Below, in pieces: positions 8,958 to 19,000 of a DNA stretch of 64,000 nt (within the stretch, counting starts at the first letter, position 1; every line of letters begins with the position of its first letter). The notes below the pieces were generated by a model. The model saw only the letters and a program-made list of their open reading frames with translations. It did no database searches and was not told where the DNA came from. The position numbers and the translations under genes are program-made. The DNA is taken from NCBI GenBank assembly GCA_003833075.1, contig RIAY01000001.1, positions 434,001 through 498,000 on the forward strand, read 5' to 3'. Origin of the DNA: Muribaculaceae bacterium Isolate-036 (Harlan) (GTDB lineage Bacteria; Bacteroidota; Bacteroidia; Bacteroidales; Muribaculaceae).

Positions 8958-10355
8958 TCAGAAGGGGAAGTTGAGACCGAAGTTGAAGGAGGCGTTCGAG
9001 TTAAGGGGTATCATCTGTTTGCTCAGCGTGCCGAGCGTGTGATCCATTCCGAGAAAGAGGTTGATACCTGTGGCATGCAGGTTTATCATCCAGCCGAATC
9101 CGACACCGTATGTTCCGGCAGCGACATTGACGTCGGCAGAGAACACCTTGACGGGCGCTATGTTTGCCGACAGACGGAATTGAGTCCATGAATAGGCGCC
9201 GTTTATTCGTGTGGAGTTCAATAGCCCGAAATGCAATTTGCGGTATACCGGCAGCTCATAGTCCACGCCAAAATTGAGAGTAGCCGCGAGAGCTCTTGTG
9301 TATGAACTTTTCTCACCCATATCTTTGAGCTGGTAGAGTCGGGAGAGGTCATCCTTCATGTTGTCAAGTTCATTGTCGAAAGAATTGTCGGCATCCCCGT
9401 CCGTGCTGAATGTGTAGGCATCGGTGGTGAATGTCCGGGTTCCGTCAGTCGATGCCCATTGTGTCTTTCCCCATGACATGAAACCGAGGTCAAGCACAGC
9501 TGCCGAAAATTTGAAATCGGTCCATTTGTATTCGGCTCCGAGATCGAAACCGAGTCCGTATCCGTTGATGCCGAAGCCGTCATCAAGATTGGCGCCCGAC
9601 ACGTATTCACGCGGTGCTCCGCCCTTGTTTCCGGAAGGTGTATAAATCTCTTTCTCGAAGCGAAGTCCTGTCACCGAGGCGTATATGTCGGCATTGGTCC
9701 GTGCCGTCCAGCCGTTTTCGCCTAAAGTGAGATCCGCTTCATTGAATCTTATGTCAACGCTGCCCACTCCGACGAGGAATTTAAGCGAAGCGCCTACCCT
9801 TAGCCCCGGAACTTGTTTTATGTCGCGTGAATGGTTTAGTGCCACCGATGCATAGGCGTTGGCGTATGCGAACATATTGTGTATGTCATATGTCTTGTTT
9901 GATATCCCTTCTTTAGCGAGCGAGAAAAATGCTTTCGGAAGAGAAGCTTCAAGGTTTGCAGAAGCCGAGAGGGTTATGGTGTTGAATCCTCCGAATCCTT
10001 TGAACCCGACAGAAAGGAGGTTTATTTTATTGTTGGTTCCGATTTTGTTGCGGTTGCCGAACTTGCCCATTGCTTCGGACACGGAGATTCCGGGATTGGT
10101 GAAGAGCATTGTCTTTCCTCCATCGGGAGATTTGTAGAATATGTCGGAGAGATGCAAGGTTCCGCGTATTGCAGTGTTGAAATTGCCGATGACGGGCATG
10201 GAGACAAATCCTTTGCTGTTGCCGAACGCAGGGTTCATTTCGTAGCGATACGTATAGTTGTCGAGAAAATATCCGGAGTATGAGTTCTGTGCATATGCAG
10301 AATTGTATGCCGCAACCACAGAAGCAAGTATAAGTAATTTCTTGAAAGATTTCAT
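8958..10355 (-). CDS. DUF5723 family outer-membrane-type protein
   Basis: A 465-residue exported protein with a signal peptide ending near SAYAQ, followed by NSYSGYFLDNYTYRYEMNPAFG, the characteristic opening of DUF5723 proteins. The body is rich in alternating aromatic and glycine residues (GLGFDLGAEYKWTDFKFSAA; GSYGVGFGWMINLHATGINL-like patterns) and ends in FNFGLNFPF with a terminal aromatic, consistent with a beta-barrel in the outer membrane. Function is unknown in the family. It is 32 bp downstream of a lipoprotein gene on the same strand, and the two probably form one transcript. Confidence 0.75.
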   Translation of the reverse strand: MKSFKKLLILASVVAAYNSAYAQNSYSGYFLDNYTYRYEMNPAFGNSKGFVSMPVIGNFNTAIRGTLHLSDIFYKSPDGGKTMLFTNPGISVSEAMGKFGNRNKIGTNNKINLLSVGFKGFGGFNTITLSASANLEASLPKAFFSLAKEGISNKTYDIHNMFAYANAYASVALNHSRDIKQVPGLRVGASLKFLVGVGSVDIRFNEADLTLGENGWTARTNADIYASVTGLRFEKEIYTPSGNKGGAPREYVSGANLDDGFGINGYGLGFDLGAEYKWTDFKFSAAVLDLGFMSWGKTQWASTDGTRTFTTDAYTFSTDGDADNSFDNELDNMKDDLSRLYQLKDMGEKSSYTRALAATLNFGVDYELPVYRKLHFGLLNSTRINGAYSWTQFRLSANIAPVKVFSADVNVAAGTYGVGFGWMINLHATGINLFLGMDHTLGTLSKQMIPLNSNASFNFGLNFPF

Positions 10356-10387
10356 GTTGTTAAGTTTTATTTGAGTGGTTGCGAGGA

Positions 10388-12148
10388 TTAGAATTCAGTT
10401 GTGTATGATCCCGATATTCGGGCGCGAAGGTTTTCAAGGCGTATTGTCTGCGACGGAGCCAGAGCATCATCGGAATCCGGATTAAGAACAGCCTCGAATG
10501 TTATGCCGTCAAGGTGTTCTATCGTACCCTCCATGCGTATTATGATATGCTCTCCATTCGCATTGGCGGGAATGTATCCGGAAGCCTTGACCCCCGGTAT
10601 TTTTGAGCCTCCTACCATCAGCGGGTATGCTGTGAGGGTGGCGTCAAGCGGAATTGTGCTCGTGACATCTGCCTCGATCTCGAGTGTCGAGATAATTATT
10701 TTGTCGATATCTTCATCGTTCCATCCGTTTTTGCTATCACCGTATATTATTGTCGAGCCTGATTTGAGAGCTACGGGAGCGATGAAGTCGTAGCTGCCGG
10801 ATATTCCTTCGATCGGTTTGCCGAGTTCGAATCTGTTTACAATCTGCAGTGGCAGTCCCGGATTCAGAAGATTTATTTCTATCCGGTCCGGAAGACCCTC
10901 TCCGCTCAGAACATCGGAAAGTCCGGAGAAGGGGATGTGCTGTAGTCGGGAGGCATATTGGTCAAGAGGGTTTGCGGGATTGACTGGCGAAAGCACGAAA
11001 TTATACGGTCCTGGGTTTCGAACCTCGGTTGCGATAAGCCTCCCGCCATCCGGTGCATACGGAGTCTTTTCATCACCGCGCACTGAAACAAGCTCAAGAC
11101 CTGTCTGATAATAAAGATTGTAGTTTGCGACAGGGTTGTTGAGGTTGAGGTATATCTGCGGATTTGCAAGCTTCAGGTCTGTTCCCTCCTGATTTAGGAA
11201 GTCCGGTATGTCATTTAACGTGACAGGGGCTATGTCGAGTCCGTTGCCGGTAAGACGGTATTCTATCTTTCCGGTGAAGTGTGTTGCCTCAAAAGGCGCG
11301 ATTGTGGTTTTTACGTTGAAGTTGACGTGTTGCGAAGGAGAGAAACTGCTTCCCGCTTCATTAGGGTTGACAGTGGTTCTGAGCAATCCGGAAATTAATT
11401 TCACCTCTCCCGTGTATGATATTGATCCATCTGTCACTTTGGGATCGGTCTTTGTAAAATCAATGCCGGTAGCGGTAAGACTCAGTGTTGCCTTTTTGTC
11501 AGGACAGTCAAGGTCTTTTATCGTCAGTATACCCGAAACCGGATCATATGAATATTCAGGAGCCAAAGACGTAAGCTGCAATCCTTTGAGTATCTCGAGC
11601 TCAAGGCGGTCGAATCTCAGATCAATGTAGTCGGGGAGATCGGTCTCGCTGAGAGTGACGTTGAAAGTCATCGGTTTAGACTCCAGTATGTGTATCTCGC
11701 GCACCGACTCGTCTATGCCTGAAGCAGTCAGGGTTATAGGCTGTGGTTTGAAATTCTGAAGATTATATGTAAATTCAATGGAGGGGAGCGAGACTCTTTT
11801 GTTCGTTTCCGGAATTGAGAGCTCGAATGTGGCATTTGTCTCTGCAATCGGCGACGGGTATCCGATGAATGAGGGAATATCGATTGACTGCGAATTTATG
11901 TCGCCATGTTGCGTGACGGCATAAAACTCCTTGCCGTTTACTGTAACGGTCTGAATCTTACTGTCTTCGCTGATGTCAAAGATGTCATTCAGTGTGATGG
12001 CATCTATTTTGACAGGAAGAGTCAGGTTGTTAACTTTGACTTCCGAAGTTGTATCAATGTCTGACAAGTCATAATCATTGTCTATACACCCGGTCAAAAT
12101 AACTGCAAATCCGGTTATTGCACCGAATCTTAAAAATCTGAAATCCAT
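10388..12148 (-). CDS. Large lipoprotein of unknown function paired with DUF5723
   Basis: A 586-residue protein with a lipoprotein signal, GFAVILTGCIDNDYDLSDID, in which Cys21 or so follows the lipobox LTG. The D/N-rich residues after the Cys resemble export signals of surface lipoproteins. The rest is beta-rich, with repeats of a pattern such as ITLTASGIDESV and LSLTATGIDFTK, suggesting several immunoglobulin-like or beta-sandwich modules. No catalytic motif is seen. Its position directly upstream of a DUF5723 barrel-like protein suggests the two act together at the outer membrane; this is inference from linkage. A promoter lies about 70 bp upstream. Confidence 0.7.
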   Translation of the reverse strand: MDFRFLRFGAITGFAVILTGCIDNDYDLSDIDTTSEVKVNNLTLPVKIDAITLNDIFDISEDSKIQTVTVNGKEFYAVTQHGDINSQSIDIPSFIGYPSPIAETNATFELSIPETNKRVSLPSIEFTYNLQNFKPQPITLTASGIDESVREIHILESKPMTFNVTLSETDLPDYIDLRFDRLELEILKGLQLTSLAPEYSYDPVSGILTIKDLDCPDKKATLSLTATGIDFTKTDPKVTDGSISYTGEVKLISGLLRTTVNPNEAGSSFSPSQHVNFNVKTTIAPFEATHFTGKIEYRLTGNGLDIAPVTLNDIPDFLNQEGTDLKLANPQIYLNLNNPVANYNLYYQTGLELVSVRGDEKTPYAPDGGRLIATEVRNPGPYNFVLSPVNPANPLDQYASRLQHIPFSGLSDVLSGEGLPDRIEINLLNPGLPLQIVNRFELGKPIEGISGSYDFIAPVALKSGSTIIYGDSKNGWNDEDIDKIIISTLEIEADVTSTIPLDATLTAYPLMVGGSKIPGVKASGYIPANANGEHIIIRMEGTIEHLDGITFEAVLNPDSDDALAPSQTIRLENLRARISGSYTTEF

Positions 12149-12218
12149 GATGTCAAAAAAATCTATAATTTATAGTTGTTATGTTCGAATTGAAGTTTTA
12201 AAATTGATTAAATTTTTG

Positions 12219-12250
12219 CAAAGTTAATAAAAAATTAATTGCTTATGAAA
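12219..12250 (-). promoter_or_regulatory. Promoter for lipoprotein-DUF5723 operon
   Basis: On the minus strand the -7 box TAACTTTG lies at 12219-12226. TTTC at 12247-12250, 20 nt away, stands in for the usual TTTG -33 box. This gives a leader of about 65 nt before the lipoprotein ATG. The MITE-like element begins only 15 bp upstream of the -33 box. Confidence 0.6.
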
Positions 12251-12264
12251 ATGCAAGTTGTCTT

Positions 12265-12459
12265 AGAGTATGTTTACTTTTAACACGAATTAAAGCTAAA
12301 TATGTTTCTTGAAATTCTTTAAGTCATCATAAAGTGTCTTTTTGGTGCTTTCAGCCAAGTTTCGGCAGTCGCAATGTGGAAATTGCTCCTTTCTCAACTC
12401 GCTGAAATCCCTCAAAAATCCATCTTTATGCCAACCTAAGTTAAAAGTAAACACACACT
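12265..12459. mobile_element. MITE-like element with 20-bp terminal inverted repeats
   Basis: A 195-bp non-coding segment bounded by 20-bp inverted repeats that match at 18 of 20 positions. The shared core GTTTACTTTTAAC is perfect (12272-12284 and, inverted, 12440-12452). The interior has no open frame of note. No clear target-site duplication could be read, apart from a possible TTA/TAA extension. The architecture fits a miniature inverted-repeat element or a deleted insertion sequence. It sits between the lipoprotein promoter and the galE terminator. Confidence 0.5.
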
Positions 12460-12481
12460 TATGCTAAAATATAAATATAAT

Positions 12482-12515
12482 AAGGAGACGATTGGACAAA
12501 TCCAACCGTCTCCTT
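12482..12515 (-). terminator. Rho-independent terminator of galE
   Basis: Hairpin with arms AAGGAGACGATTGG and CCAACCGTCTCCTT and a 6-nt loop, 24 bp beyond the galE stop. On the minus strand it is followed by ATTATATTTATA. Confidence 0.8.
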
Positions 12516-12538
12516 GTAATATTTATAAATCGGGAGTT

Positions 12539-13564
12539 TTATTTACCTGTCACTTTACATTGCCAAGCCCAGGCGTTTTTCATTGTTTCGTCGATTGGAA
12601 CAACTGCGGTCCATCCGAGGTCTTCGTTAGCCTTTTTCGGGTCTGCCCATATTTTTTCAATATCACCGGCACGTCGTTCGCCGATCTTGTGGGGAACCTT
12701 GACTCCTGTGGCTCTCTCGAACGATGCAATAAGCTCAAGCACGGAGAGTCCCCTTCCTGTGCCGAGGTTGAAGATTTCCACAGCATCTTTGTCATCGCGG
12801 TCGAGCATGCGCTTCATTGCTATTACGTGTGCCTTTGCAAGGTCTACTACATCAATGTAATCACGGACACATGAACCGTCGGGCGTGTTGTAGTCATTAC
12901 CGAATACTGTAAGCTCCTTACGTATTCCGGCTGCTGCCTGTGTGAGATATGGCACAAGGTTCTGGGGCACGCCCAAAGGAAGTTCACCAATCTTTGAAGA
13001 CGGATGAGCACCTATCGGATTGAAATAACGGAGAAGTATGCTCTTGATAGGCGCTCCGGATTTGATATAGTCTTCAATGATCTCTTCAGAAATCTGTTTC
13101 GTGTTGCCATAGGGAGAGGTTGCGGGCTTGATTGGCGCAGTTTCGTCGATGGGGTTAGCATCCGGCTCTCCATATACGGTGCATGAAGAAGAGAACACTA
13201 TGCCCTTCACTCCGAACTCAGGCATGAGGTCGAGCAGATTGATGAGAGTGTTCAGGTTGTTTCTGTAATACAGCAAAGGTTTCTGCACCGATTCGCCTAC
13301 CGCTTTGGAGGCGGCGAAGTTGATGATTCCCTTTATGCCGGGGTTTTCCTCGAAGAGTTTACGGAGTGCGGCGGCATCCGTGCAGTCAGCCTCGACGAAA
13401 ACGGGACGTATGCCGGTGATCGATTCTATGCCGTCGAGCACCTGTGCGTTTGAGTTGGAAAGGTTGTCGATAATGACTACCTCATATCCTGCGTTCTGCA
13501 GTTCCACCACAGTGTGGCTGCCAATGTATCCGGTGCCACCTGTTACCAATATTTTTTCTTTCAT
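12539..13564 (-). CDS. galE: UDP-glucose 4-epimerase
   Basis: Interconverts UDP-glucose and UDP-galactose (or the N-acetyl forms) in the cytoplasm, supplying galactose donors for polysaccharide synthesis and feeding galactose into glycolysis. The 341-residue protein has the short-chain dehydrogenase NAD motif GGTGYIGSHT (residues 9-18). The catalytic Ser lies in FSSSCTVYG (about 125-127), with Y152 and K156 in SPYGNTKQ. Length is normal. It is preceded on the same strand by a sugar nucleotidyltransferase gene, with an unusual 83-bp gap that contains a long palindrome and C-rich repeats, so galE may be separately regulated within a shared transcript. Confidence 0.95.
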   Translation of the reverse strand: MKEKILVTGGTGYIGSHTVVELQNAGYEVVIIDNLSNSNAQVLDGIESITGIRPVFVEADCTDAAALRKLFEENPGIKGIINFAASKAVGESVQKPLLYYRNNLNTLINLLDLMPEFGVKGIVFSSSCTVYGEPDANPIDETAPIKPATSPYGNTKQISEEIIEDYIKSGAPIKSILLRYFNPIGAHPSSKIGELPLGVPQNLVPYLTQAAAGIRKELTVFGNDYNTPDGSCVRDYIDVVDLAKAHVIAMKRMLDRDDKDAVEIFNLGTGRGLSVLELIASFERATGVKVPHKIGERRAGDIEKIWADPKKANEDLGWTAVVPIDETMKNAWAWQCKVTGK

Positions 13565-13566
13565 TT

Positions 13567-13617
13567 TTTTGGGATGGGGTATATAGGGGTGAATGGGGAT
13601 GTATGGGGGTGTATGGG
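13567..13617 (-). repeat. C-rich degenerate repeats in the galE leader
   Basis: On the minus strand the bases just before the galE ATG form a run of blocks such as CATACACCCC, CATACATCCCC, ATTCACCCC and TATATACCCC, a repeat of roughly 8-11 nt in which CCCC recurs. No purine-rich ribosome binding site is seen. It lies between the palindrome at 13619-13664 and galE. Confidence 0.5.
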
Positions 13618-13618
13618 A

Positions 13619-13664
13619 CTCCTTTATTTAAATAATCGGCTTGCCGATTATTTAAATAAAGGAG
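13619..13664 (-). terminator. 22-bp perfect palindromic hairpin across the nucleotidyltransferase stop
   Basis: Arms of 22 bp (core TTTATTTAAATAATCGG and its complement) surround a 2-nt centre. The right arm encodes the last residues and stop codon of the upstream gene. It could act as a terminator/attenuator or an mRNA processing site before galE. There is no T-run after it, so attenuation or RNA stabilisation is as likely as full termination. Confidence 0.6.
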
Positions 13665-14550
13665 TGGGGTAGATGCCTTCGTCGACGAGTTTTGCAAACT
13701 GAGCTACTGTCGCGGGACGGTCGGCGGCGTATGTCACACCGAACCATTTCGATGGAGTGCCGATTACCTTGAGGTCGATGATGCCGTTGTTGATAAGGTC
13801 GTTGACAACGGTGGGTATGTAAAACTCTGCCTTAAGCTCGTTCTGGTTGGCTTCGAGGAATTTTACGAATGCTTTCTCTGAATATCCGAAATAGTCGGGA
13901 GTGAATCCCCACATATTCATCGATACATTGGCATCTTCGGGGAATGGAACCTCTTCGCCTTCAACAACCTGAATGAGCTTGCCGTTCTTGCGCTCGATGC
14001 CGTGGCATTCTGTGACCCCGGTGAGATTGCCTTCTGCATTCACCTCGCAAAGACCGCGGCTAACACCTCCGTTTTCGCTGAGTGTGTTCTCGATGTTGAA
14101 ACCGATCATACAGTAGCAGTTCTTTTTATCCTCTACAGAGCGGAGGAAATCGCCGAGAAGCTGGAAGCTTTCCGCACCATAATAGTCATCAGCGTTGATT
14201 ACGCCGAATGGCTCGTTGATTGCGTCCTTGCCCATCAGCACGGCGTGGTTTGTTCCCCATGGTTTTGTTCTTTCGGGATTCAGGGCGAAGCCTTCCGGAA
14301 GCTTGTCGGTAGACTGGAAGACAACCTCGACAGGCACGTGACCCTCATATTTTGAAATGATTTTTTCGCGGAATTCCTGTTCAAAATCCTTGCGGATTAC
14401 AAAAACTATTTTGCCGAATCCGGCGCGTAGGGCATCATATACGGAATAGTCCATGATTGTTTCGCCTGAAGGACCGAGTCCGTCAAGCTGTTTGAGGCCG
14501 CCGTAACGGCTGCCCATACCTGCTGCGAGAATAAAAAGTGTTGGTTTCAT
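13648..14550 (-). CDS. Sugar nucleotidyltransferase family protein
   Basis: A 300-residue cytoplasmic enzyme of the NDP-sugar pyrophosphorylase superfamily, which joins a sugar phosphate to a nucleotide. It opens with LFILAAGMGSRYGGLKQLDGLGPSGE, the GXGXR nucleotide-binding signature with a conserved Lys. Later it shows GVINADDYYGAESF, where Asp residues bind metal, and EEVPFPEDANVSMNMWGF. The sugar substrate cannot be read from sequence. It lies 35 bp downstream of holB and upstream of galE on the same strand, fitting activated-sugar supply for envelope glycans. The C-terminal codons overlap a strong palindrome. Confidence 0.85.
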   Translation of the reverse strand: MKPTLFILAAGMGSRYGGLKQLDGLGPSGETIMDYSVYDALRAGFGKIVFVIRKDFEQEFREKIISKYEGHVPVEVVFQSTDKLPEGFALNPERTKPWGTNHAVLMGKDAINEPFGVINADDYYGAESFQLLGDFLRSVEDKKNCYCMIGFNIENTLSENGGVSRGLCEVNAEGNLTGVTECHGIERKNGKLIQVVEGEEVPFPEDANVSMNMWGFTPDYFGYSEKAFVKFLEANQNELKAEFYIPTVVNDLINNGIIDLKVIGTPSKWFGVTYAADRPATVAQFAKLVDEGIYPTPLFK

Positions 14551-14585
14551 GTTGATTTTTTATTGGGTTAATAAATACTTCGTTG

Positions 14586-15719
14586 TCAAGAGGCTTTTTT
14601 GTGCAGAAGAGGGATTATGTAAAGGAAGAGGGAGAAGAGAACGAGTTTTGAGTTTCCGTTTCTTTCGATATGGGAGGAGGCTTCCTCGATGCGGCTCACA
14701 ATCTCCTCGATATTGCCGTGATGGATGAAAGGTGAGAAACGGCTTGAGAAACTTTCCTCTTCAGGGGTCATTGAAGAGAGGGCGGGAATCCGCATGTTGA
14801 AGATGAAATTCTCGCGTGCCATCTGCGTCATGTAGTTGAGAAAACGGCGCAGCTTCTCACGACCCAGTGATGATGCGGCATCGCCTATTTCACGCAGTTT
14901 GCCGGGCTTCTTGGCATATGCCGCCCGCATAATGTCCTGAAAAAGCTTCTGGAACTCGTTGCGTTCGCCCGAATGCAACGCAAGTTCATCGGCTTTTGCC
15001 ACCCTTCCCTCAGACAGGCGTGCCACAGTGCGTGCGGTGGCATCGTCAAGATGATATTTCTCTTTTACGTATCTCTCTATCAGAGGTTGCCCGGCAGGAT
15101 GCATGTTGAAGCGTCGGGTACGCGACGAGATTGTCGGCAATACCTCCGATTCGTTATTTGAGACAAGAAGGAAAACTGTTCCCTCCGTAGGTTCTTCGAT
15201 TACCTTGAGGAGTTTGTTTGCAGCCGCCGGCTGGAGTTTCTCCGGAAGCCATATCACAAAGAACTTGTATTTTGAGGTAAAAGAGGAGTATGCTTCGCCG
15301 CGCACGATGTTGTCGGCATCGTTTACATATATTATAGGCTGTGAATTGCCCGCATCAATTATTTCTATCCATTTTTCCGGAGGCATCCACGGATACTCGT
15401 CGAGCAAGTGTTTCCAGGAATCTATACGGTCTTCCGACAATTCAATTTTCTGAGCCTTGTTTTTGACAATGGGGTATATGTAGTGAACGTCGGGATGGTT
15501 GAAAGAGAGATGCTGCCGGCAGGAGGCACATTGCCCGCATGGTTCTCCGTCGCGAGGTGAAGAACAGTGTGCATATTGCATGAATGCGCGTGCCACACAC
15601 ATTTTCCCGATGCCGGAAAGCCCGCATAGCATGATGGCATGCGGCATGTTGTTGCTGTCAGCCAGATCGCGCAGGTCCTGCTTGACGTTTGATTGTCCGG
15701 GAATGTCAGAGAAATTCAT
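14586..15719 (-). CDS. holB: DNA polymerase III delta' subunit
   Basis: Clamp-loader subunit of the replicative polymerase. The chosen start gives 377 residues beginning MNFSDIPGQSNVKQ, which matches the usual N-terminus. A longer reading frame exists, but the 81 extra residues look random and would lie upstream of the apparent promoter box at 15774-15781. The AAA+ Walker A is GLSGIGKM (33-40). A zinc-binding set is formed by C52, C61, C64 and C67. A sensor-type arginine occurs in SSRTRRF. It heads a probable transcript with the nucleotidyltransferase and galE. Confidence 0.88.
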   Translation of the reverse strand: MNFSDIPGQSNVKQDLRDLADSNNMPHAIMLCGLSGIGKMCVARAFMQYAHCSSPRDGEPCGQCASCRQHLSFNHPDVHYIYPIVKNKAQKIELSEDRIDSWKHLLDEYPWMPPEKWIEIIDAGNSQPIIYVNDADNIVRGEAYSSFTSKYKFFVIWLPEKLQPAAANKLLKVIEEPTEGTVFLLVSNNESEVLPTISSRTRRFNMHPAGQPLIERYVKEKYHLDDATARTVARLSEGRVAKADELALHSGERNEFQKLFQDIMRAAYAKKPGKLREIGDAASSLGREKLRRFLNYMTQMARENFIFNMRIPALSSMTPEEESFSSRFSPFIHHGNIEEIVSRIEEASSHIERNGNSKLVLFSLFLYIIPLLHKKAS

Positions 15720-16090
15720 GTCGTAATAGTTTATACTTGTGTATGCGGAGAGCCTCTCATATTTTATGACATACAAAGTTAGTAAAAAAAATCCACGTTT
15801 TGCCGATAATCGGATAGAATTAGTCACTATGTTTGCATTTTGTCCCGACTCATGCGGAATGCACCGGAAAAGACGGCTTCCGGCAGGTTTCGTAAAGGCG
15901 CAAAAAAAATTGATTGTCGTCCCGACAACCAATCTCACGTTAACCTTAAAATCTAATACCATGAAAAACTCACTGCAAAATTATAAAATATTTTTGAAAC
16001 ATGCTATACAACATCAAAAAATATTTGGATTTTAACATTCTTTAAGTTTGATAGGGCAAAATGTGTTTTCAATCTCATTATTTTTGCAAT
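15720..16090. promoter_or_regulatory. Divergent intergenic region holB / AddB-like
   Basis: A 371-bp spacer without a convincing gene. A minus-strand box TAACTTTG at 15774-15781 is placed to drive holB (leader about 50 nt). A plus-strand box TATTTTTG at 16079-16086 lies 4 nt before the ATG of the AddB-like gene, so that mRNA may be leaderless. A small hairpin TTGTCG-TCC-CGACAA occurs near 15917. Clear -33 partners were not seen for either box. Confidence 0.6.
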
Positions 16091-19000
16091 ATGAAAAAGG
16101 ATGCAGCTGTAAATATGATTGATGCGGCAGGCAATGGAACCGCAGGTGCGGGCACAGGTGAACGGGAGTCTTTTCTCGACTCTGTGGCGCGGGCTTATGC
16201 CGAGAATTTTTCCGACATGTCGGAATTCTGTTTTGTGTTTCCAAACAAACGGTCGGGGACGTTCTTCCTCAAAAGTCTTTCCAATATGCTCGGAAACAGG
16301 GTTCTGCTGGCACCGGAGGTGCTTTCGGTATCGGATTTTGTAGAGAATGTGTCAGGTCGGGGCGTTGCCACGCGCATTGACATGTTGTTCCGCCTGTTCA
16401 ATATATATAAGGGTAACCGGTCGCTGATTCCCGGCAGTGTGCAGGGTGACGAACTCCTTGAGTTTGACGCCTTCAGAAGCTGGGGCGAGATTCTGCTTTC
16501 TGATTTCAGCGAGGTGGACCAGTATAATGTGGATCCGGATGCCATATTCGCCAACGTCCGCGATTACCGTGAGATTGCATCCAACTTTCTGACGCCCGAC
16601 CAGCTTGAGATACTGGAACGTTATTTCGGTTATACTCCCAATTACAGGGATGTGGAGAGGTTCTGGAAAAATCTTGTTCCTCCCAAAGGTAATTCATCCA
16701 TCAAGGAGCGATTCATGTATCTGTGGCAGGCGATGGCTCCTCTTTACCATGCTCTTGATGAAAATCTTGCTGCGGAAGGGCTTGCGACACCGGGCGGTGT
16801 CTACCGCGTGGCGTTGCAGCGGATACAGGAGAAGGGGAGAGAGCTTTTCGAATATAAGAAAATCGTCTTCGTCGGTTTTAACGCGTTGTCTACAGCCGAA
16901 GCCCTTATTTTCGAGGAGATTTCGAAGGCAGGGGGATATCATGACGATGAAAAGGAATCATTTGCCGATTTCTATTGGGATGCAACCGGACCGGTTCTGG
17001 AATCGCCCGACAGCGATGCGGCGGCGTTTCTTCGCCTTGACAAACGCAATTTCCCCTCTCCCGGCTGGGCGTTGCCATATCTTGAGCGCAACCGTGTAGA
17101 GACGATGCCGTCGGATATGCGGGTGATAGCCTCGCCATCCAATTCGGCTCAGACCAAGATTGCTGCATCGCGGGTGAGAGAGCTTGTAGAGCTTGTGGGT
17201 GCCGATGATGTGCGGGATGCCCGCGTGGCGGTGGTGCTCCCCGACGAGAATCTGCTGTTCCCCCTTCTATATGCGCTTCCGGAATCTTTGTCGGAAGTGA
17301 ATCTTACGATGGGTTATTCGTTGCGTCTCACATCCGTTGCCTCTTTTCTGCATCATCTCCGGCAACTGCATGCCCGCAGTCGTAAGCGTGACGGCGAGAC
17401 GGCATATTTTCATGAAGATGTGAGGATGCTTCTTTCTCATCCCTTTGCCCATGCGTTGCTTGGCAGCCGCAATGTTTCGGAACTTAATTCCGATATTCTG
17501 AATCATCACCGTCTTGTCGTGACCATGGGAGACATGATGCGGGTCGTAAAAAACGGTTCTGTCTCTGTGCTTGATATGGAGTCGTTCGGCACCGGCACCA
17601 AAGCGGGGATAAGATATATTGACAACGTCCTTGCCCATATAGACGCGGCACTTGCCGATGAACCCGGAGGCGTGGTGAAGTCAAGGATCGACCGTTCCCA
17701 TATCGCGCTTTATCGCGATGCATTGAGGCGGCTTGAGTGGGCGGCAGCCGAACATGGAATAGAGATGGGACTGCAGGGAGTCTTTTATATGGTCGACAAG
17801 CTTCTTTCAGGCGAACGGGTCACATTCGAAGGCGAGCCTCTCGAAGGATTGCAGGTCATGGGTCTGCTTGAAACGCGCGCGCTCGATTTCGACCATCTTG
17901 TGATTCTTTCGCTTAATGACCGTATTATGCCGAGGAAAGCGCGTAAAGCCACATTTATTCCTGACTCGCTGCGTCATGGCTACGGACTGCCTTATTCCAA
18001 CTATCAGGAGCGTCTTTTCGCATATTATTTCTATCGGATGATTTCACGTGCGAAATCTGTGACTCTTATATATGATGCGCGAAGCGGAGAGGGGATGCGT
18101 TCCGGAGGAGAGTCCCGTTATCTGAGACAGCTGCGCTATCTCTATGCCCGCAACGGAATAAGATATGAGAATTACAGGTTTATGCTCTCTGACACAACTC
18201 CGGAACTGCGCCCGGTTGAAAAGACATCGTCGGTTATGGCTGACATAATGGAATTTGCCCGCCCCGGCTCACATCGGAACTTCTCGGCGTCGGCATTGCG
18301 CAAATATGGTGAATGTCAGGTGAAATTCTATTATGAGGTAATCGCAAATCTTAAAACAGACACTGATTCCGGCGACTATATAGATCCGATTACACAGGGA
18401 AACATCATACATGACACCATGTTATGTCTGTATTTCCCGGAAAAAGACCGTAAACTGTTTCTTGTAAACAGAATTCTCATGACTGCGGAGCGGCTTTCAT
18501 CAATGCTTGAAGACACAGGACTCATCCGCCGTCATCTCCGTCGCTCTATAAACAAGGAGCATTTTAAGAAAAAGGGGGAGGAACTTGACGATCCGATAGA
18601 GGGAGCCGCCGCTATGGTGGCGCGTCAGCTCGAAGGGCAAATACGTGATATTCTGAGATATGATCTCAGCCTGGCTCCCTTTGAACTTGCAGGAGGAGAG
18701 ATGACCGGGCTTTATGAATGGGAATTCTCGCCGGGAAGGAAAGTGAACATGAAATATGCCATAGACCGTCTTGACGTGCTGAGCCCCGGAACGGCAGCGG
18801 AGCGGTGGCGAATTGTCGATTACAAGACCGGCGGAAGTCTTGTGGCTGCGGAGGAGTTTGAGGATATCTTCAACGGAGAGTATTCCGCCAAGAATCTTTT
18901 CCAGCTGCTGTTGTATGCAAACCTGTTGAATCTCGACAGAGGGATGGATGAAGATGTGAAGGTGTCGATCTATGAGGTAGGACGCATAGCATCCGACGGA

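Noticed and set aside
15720..15962. N-terminal extension of the delta' subunit
   Set aside because: The extra residues do not resemble the family, and the frame crosses a promoter box. ATG at 15719 gives the expected N-terminus.
15739..16035. 98-codon frame in the holB/AddB-like gap
   Set aside because: No ribosome site or conserved-looking domain; overlaps promoter signals.
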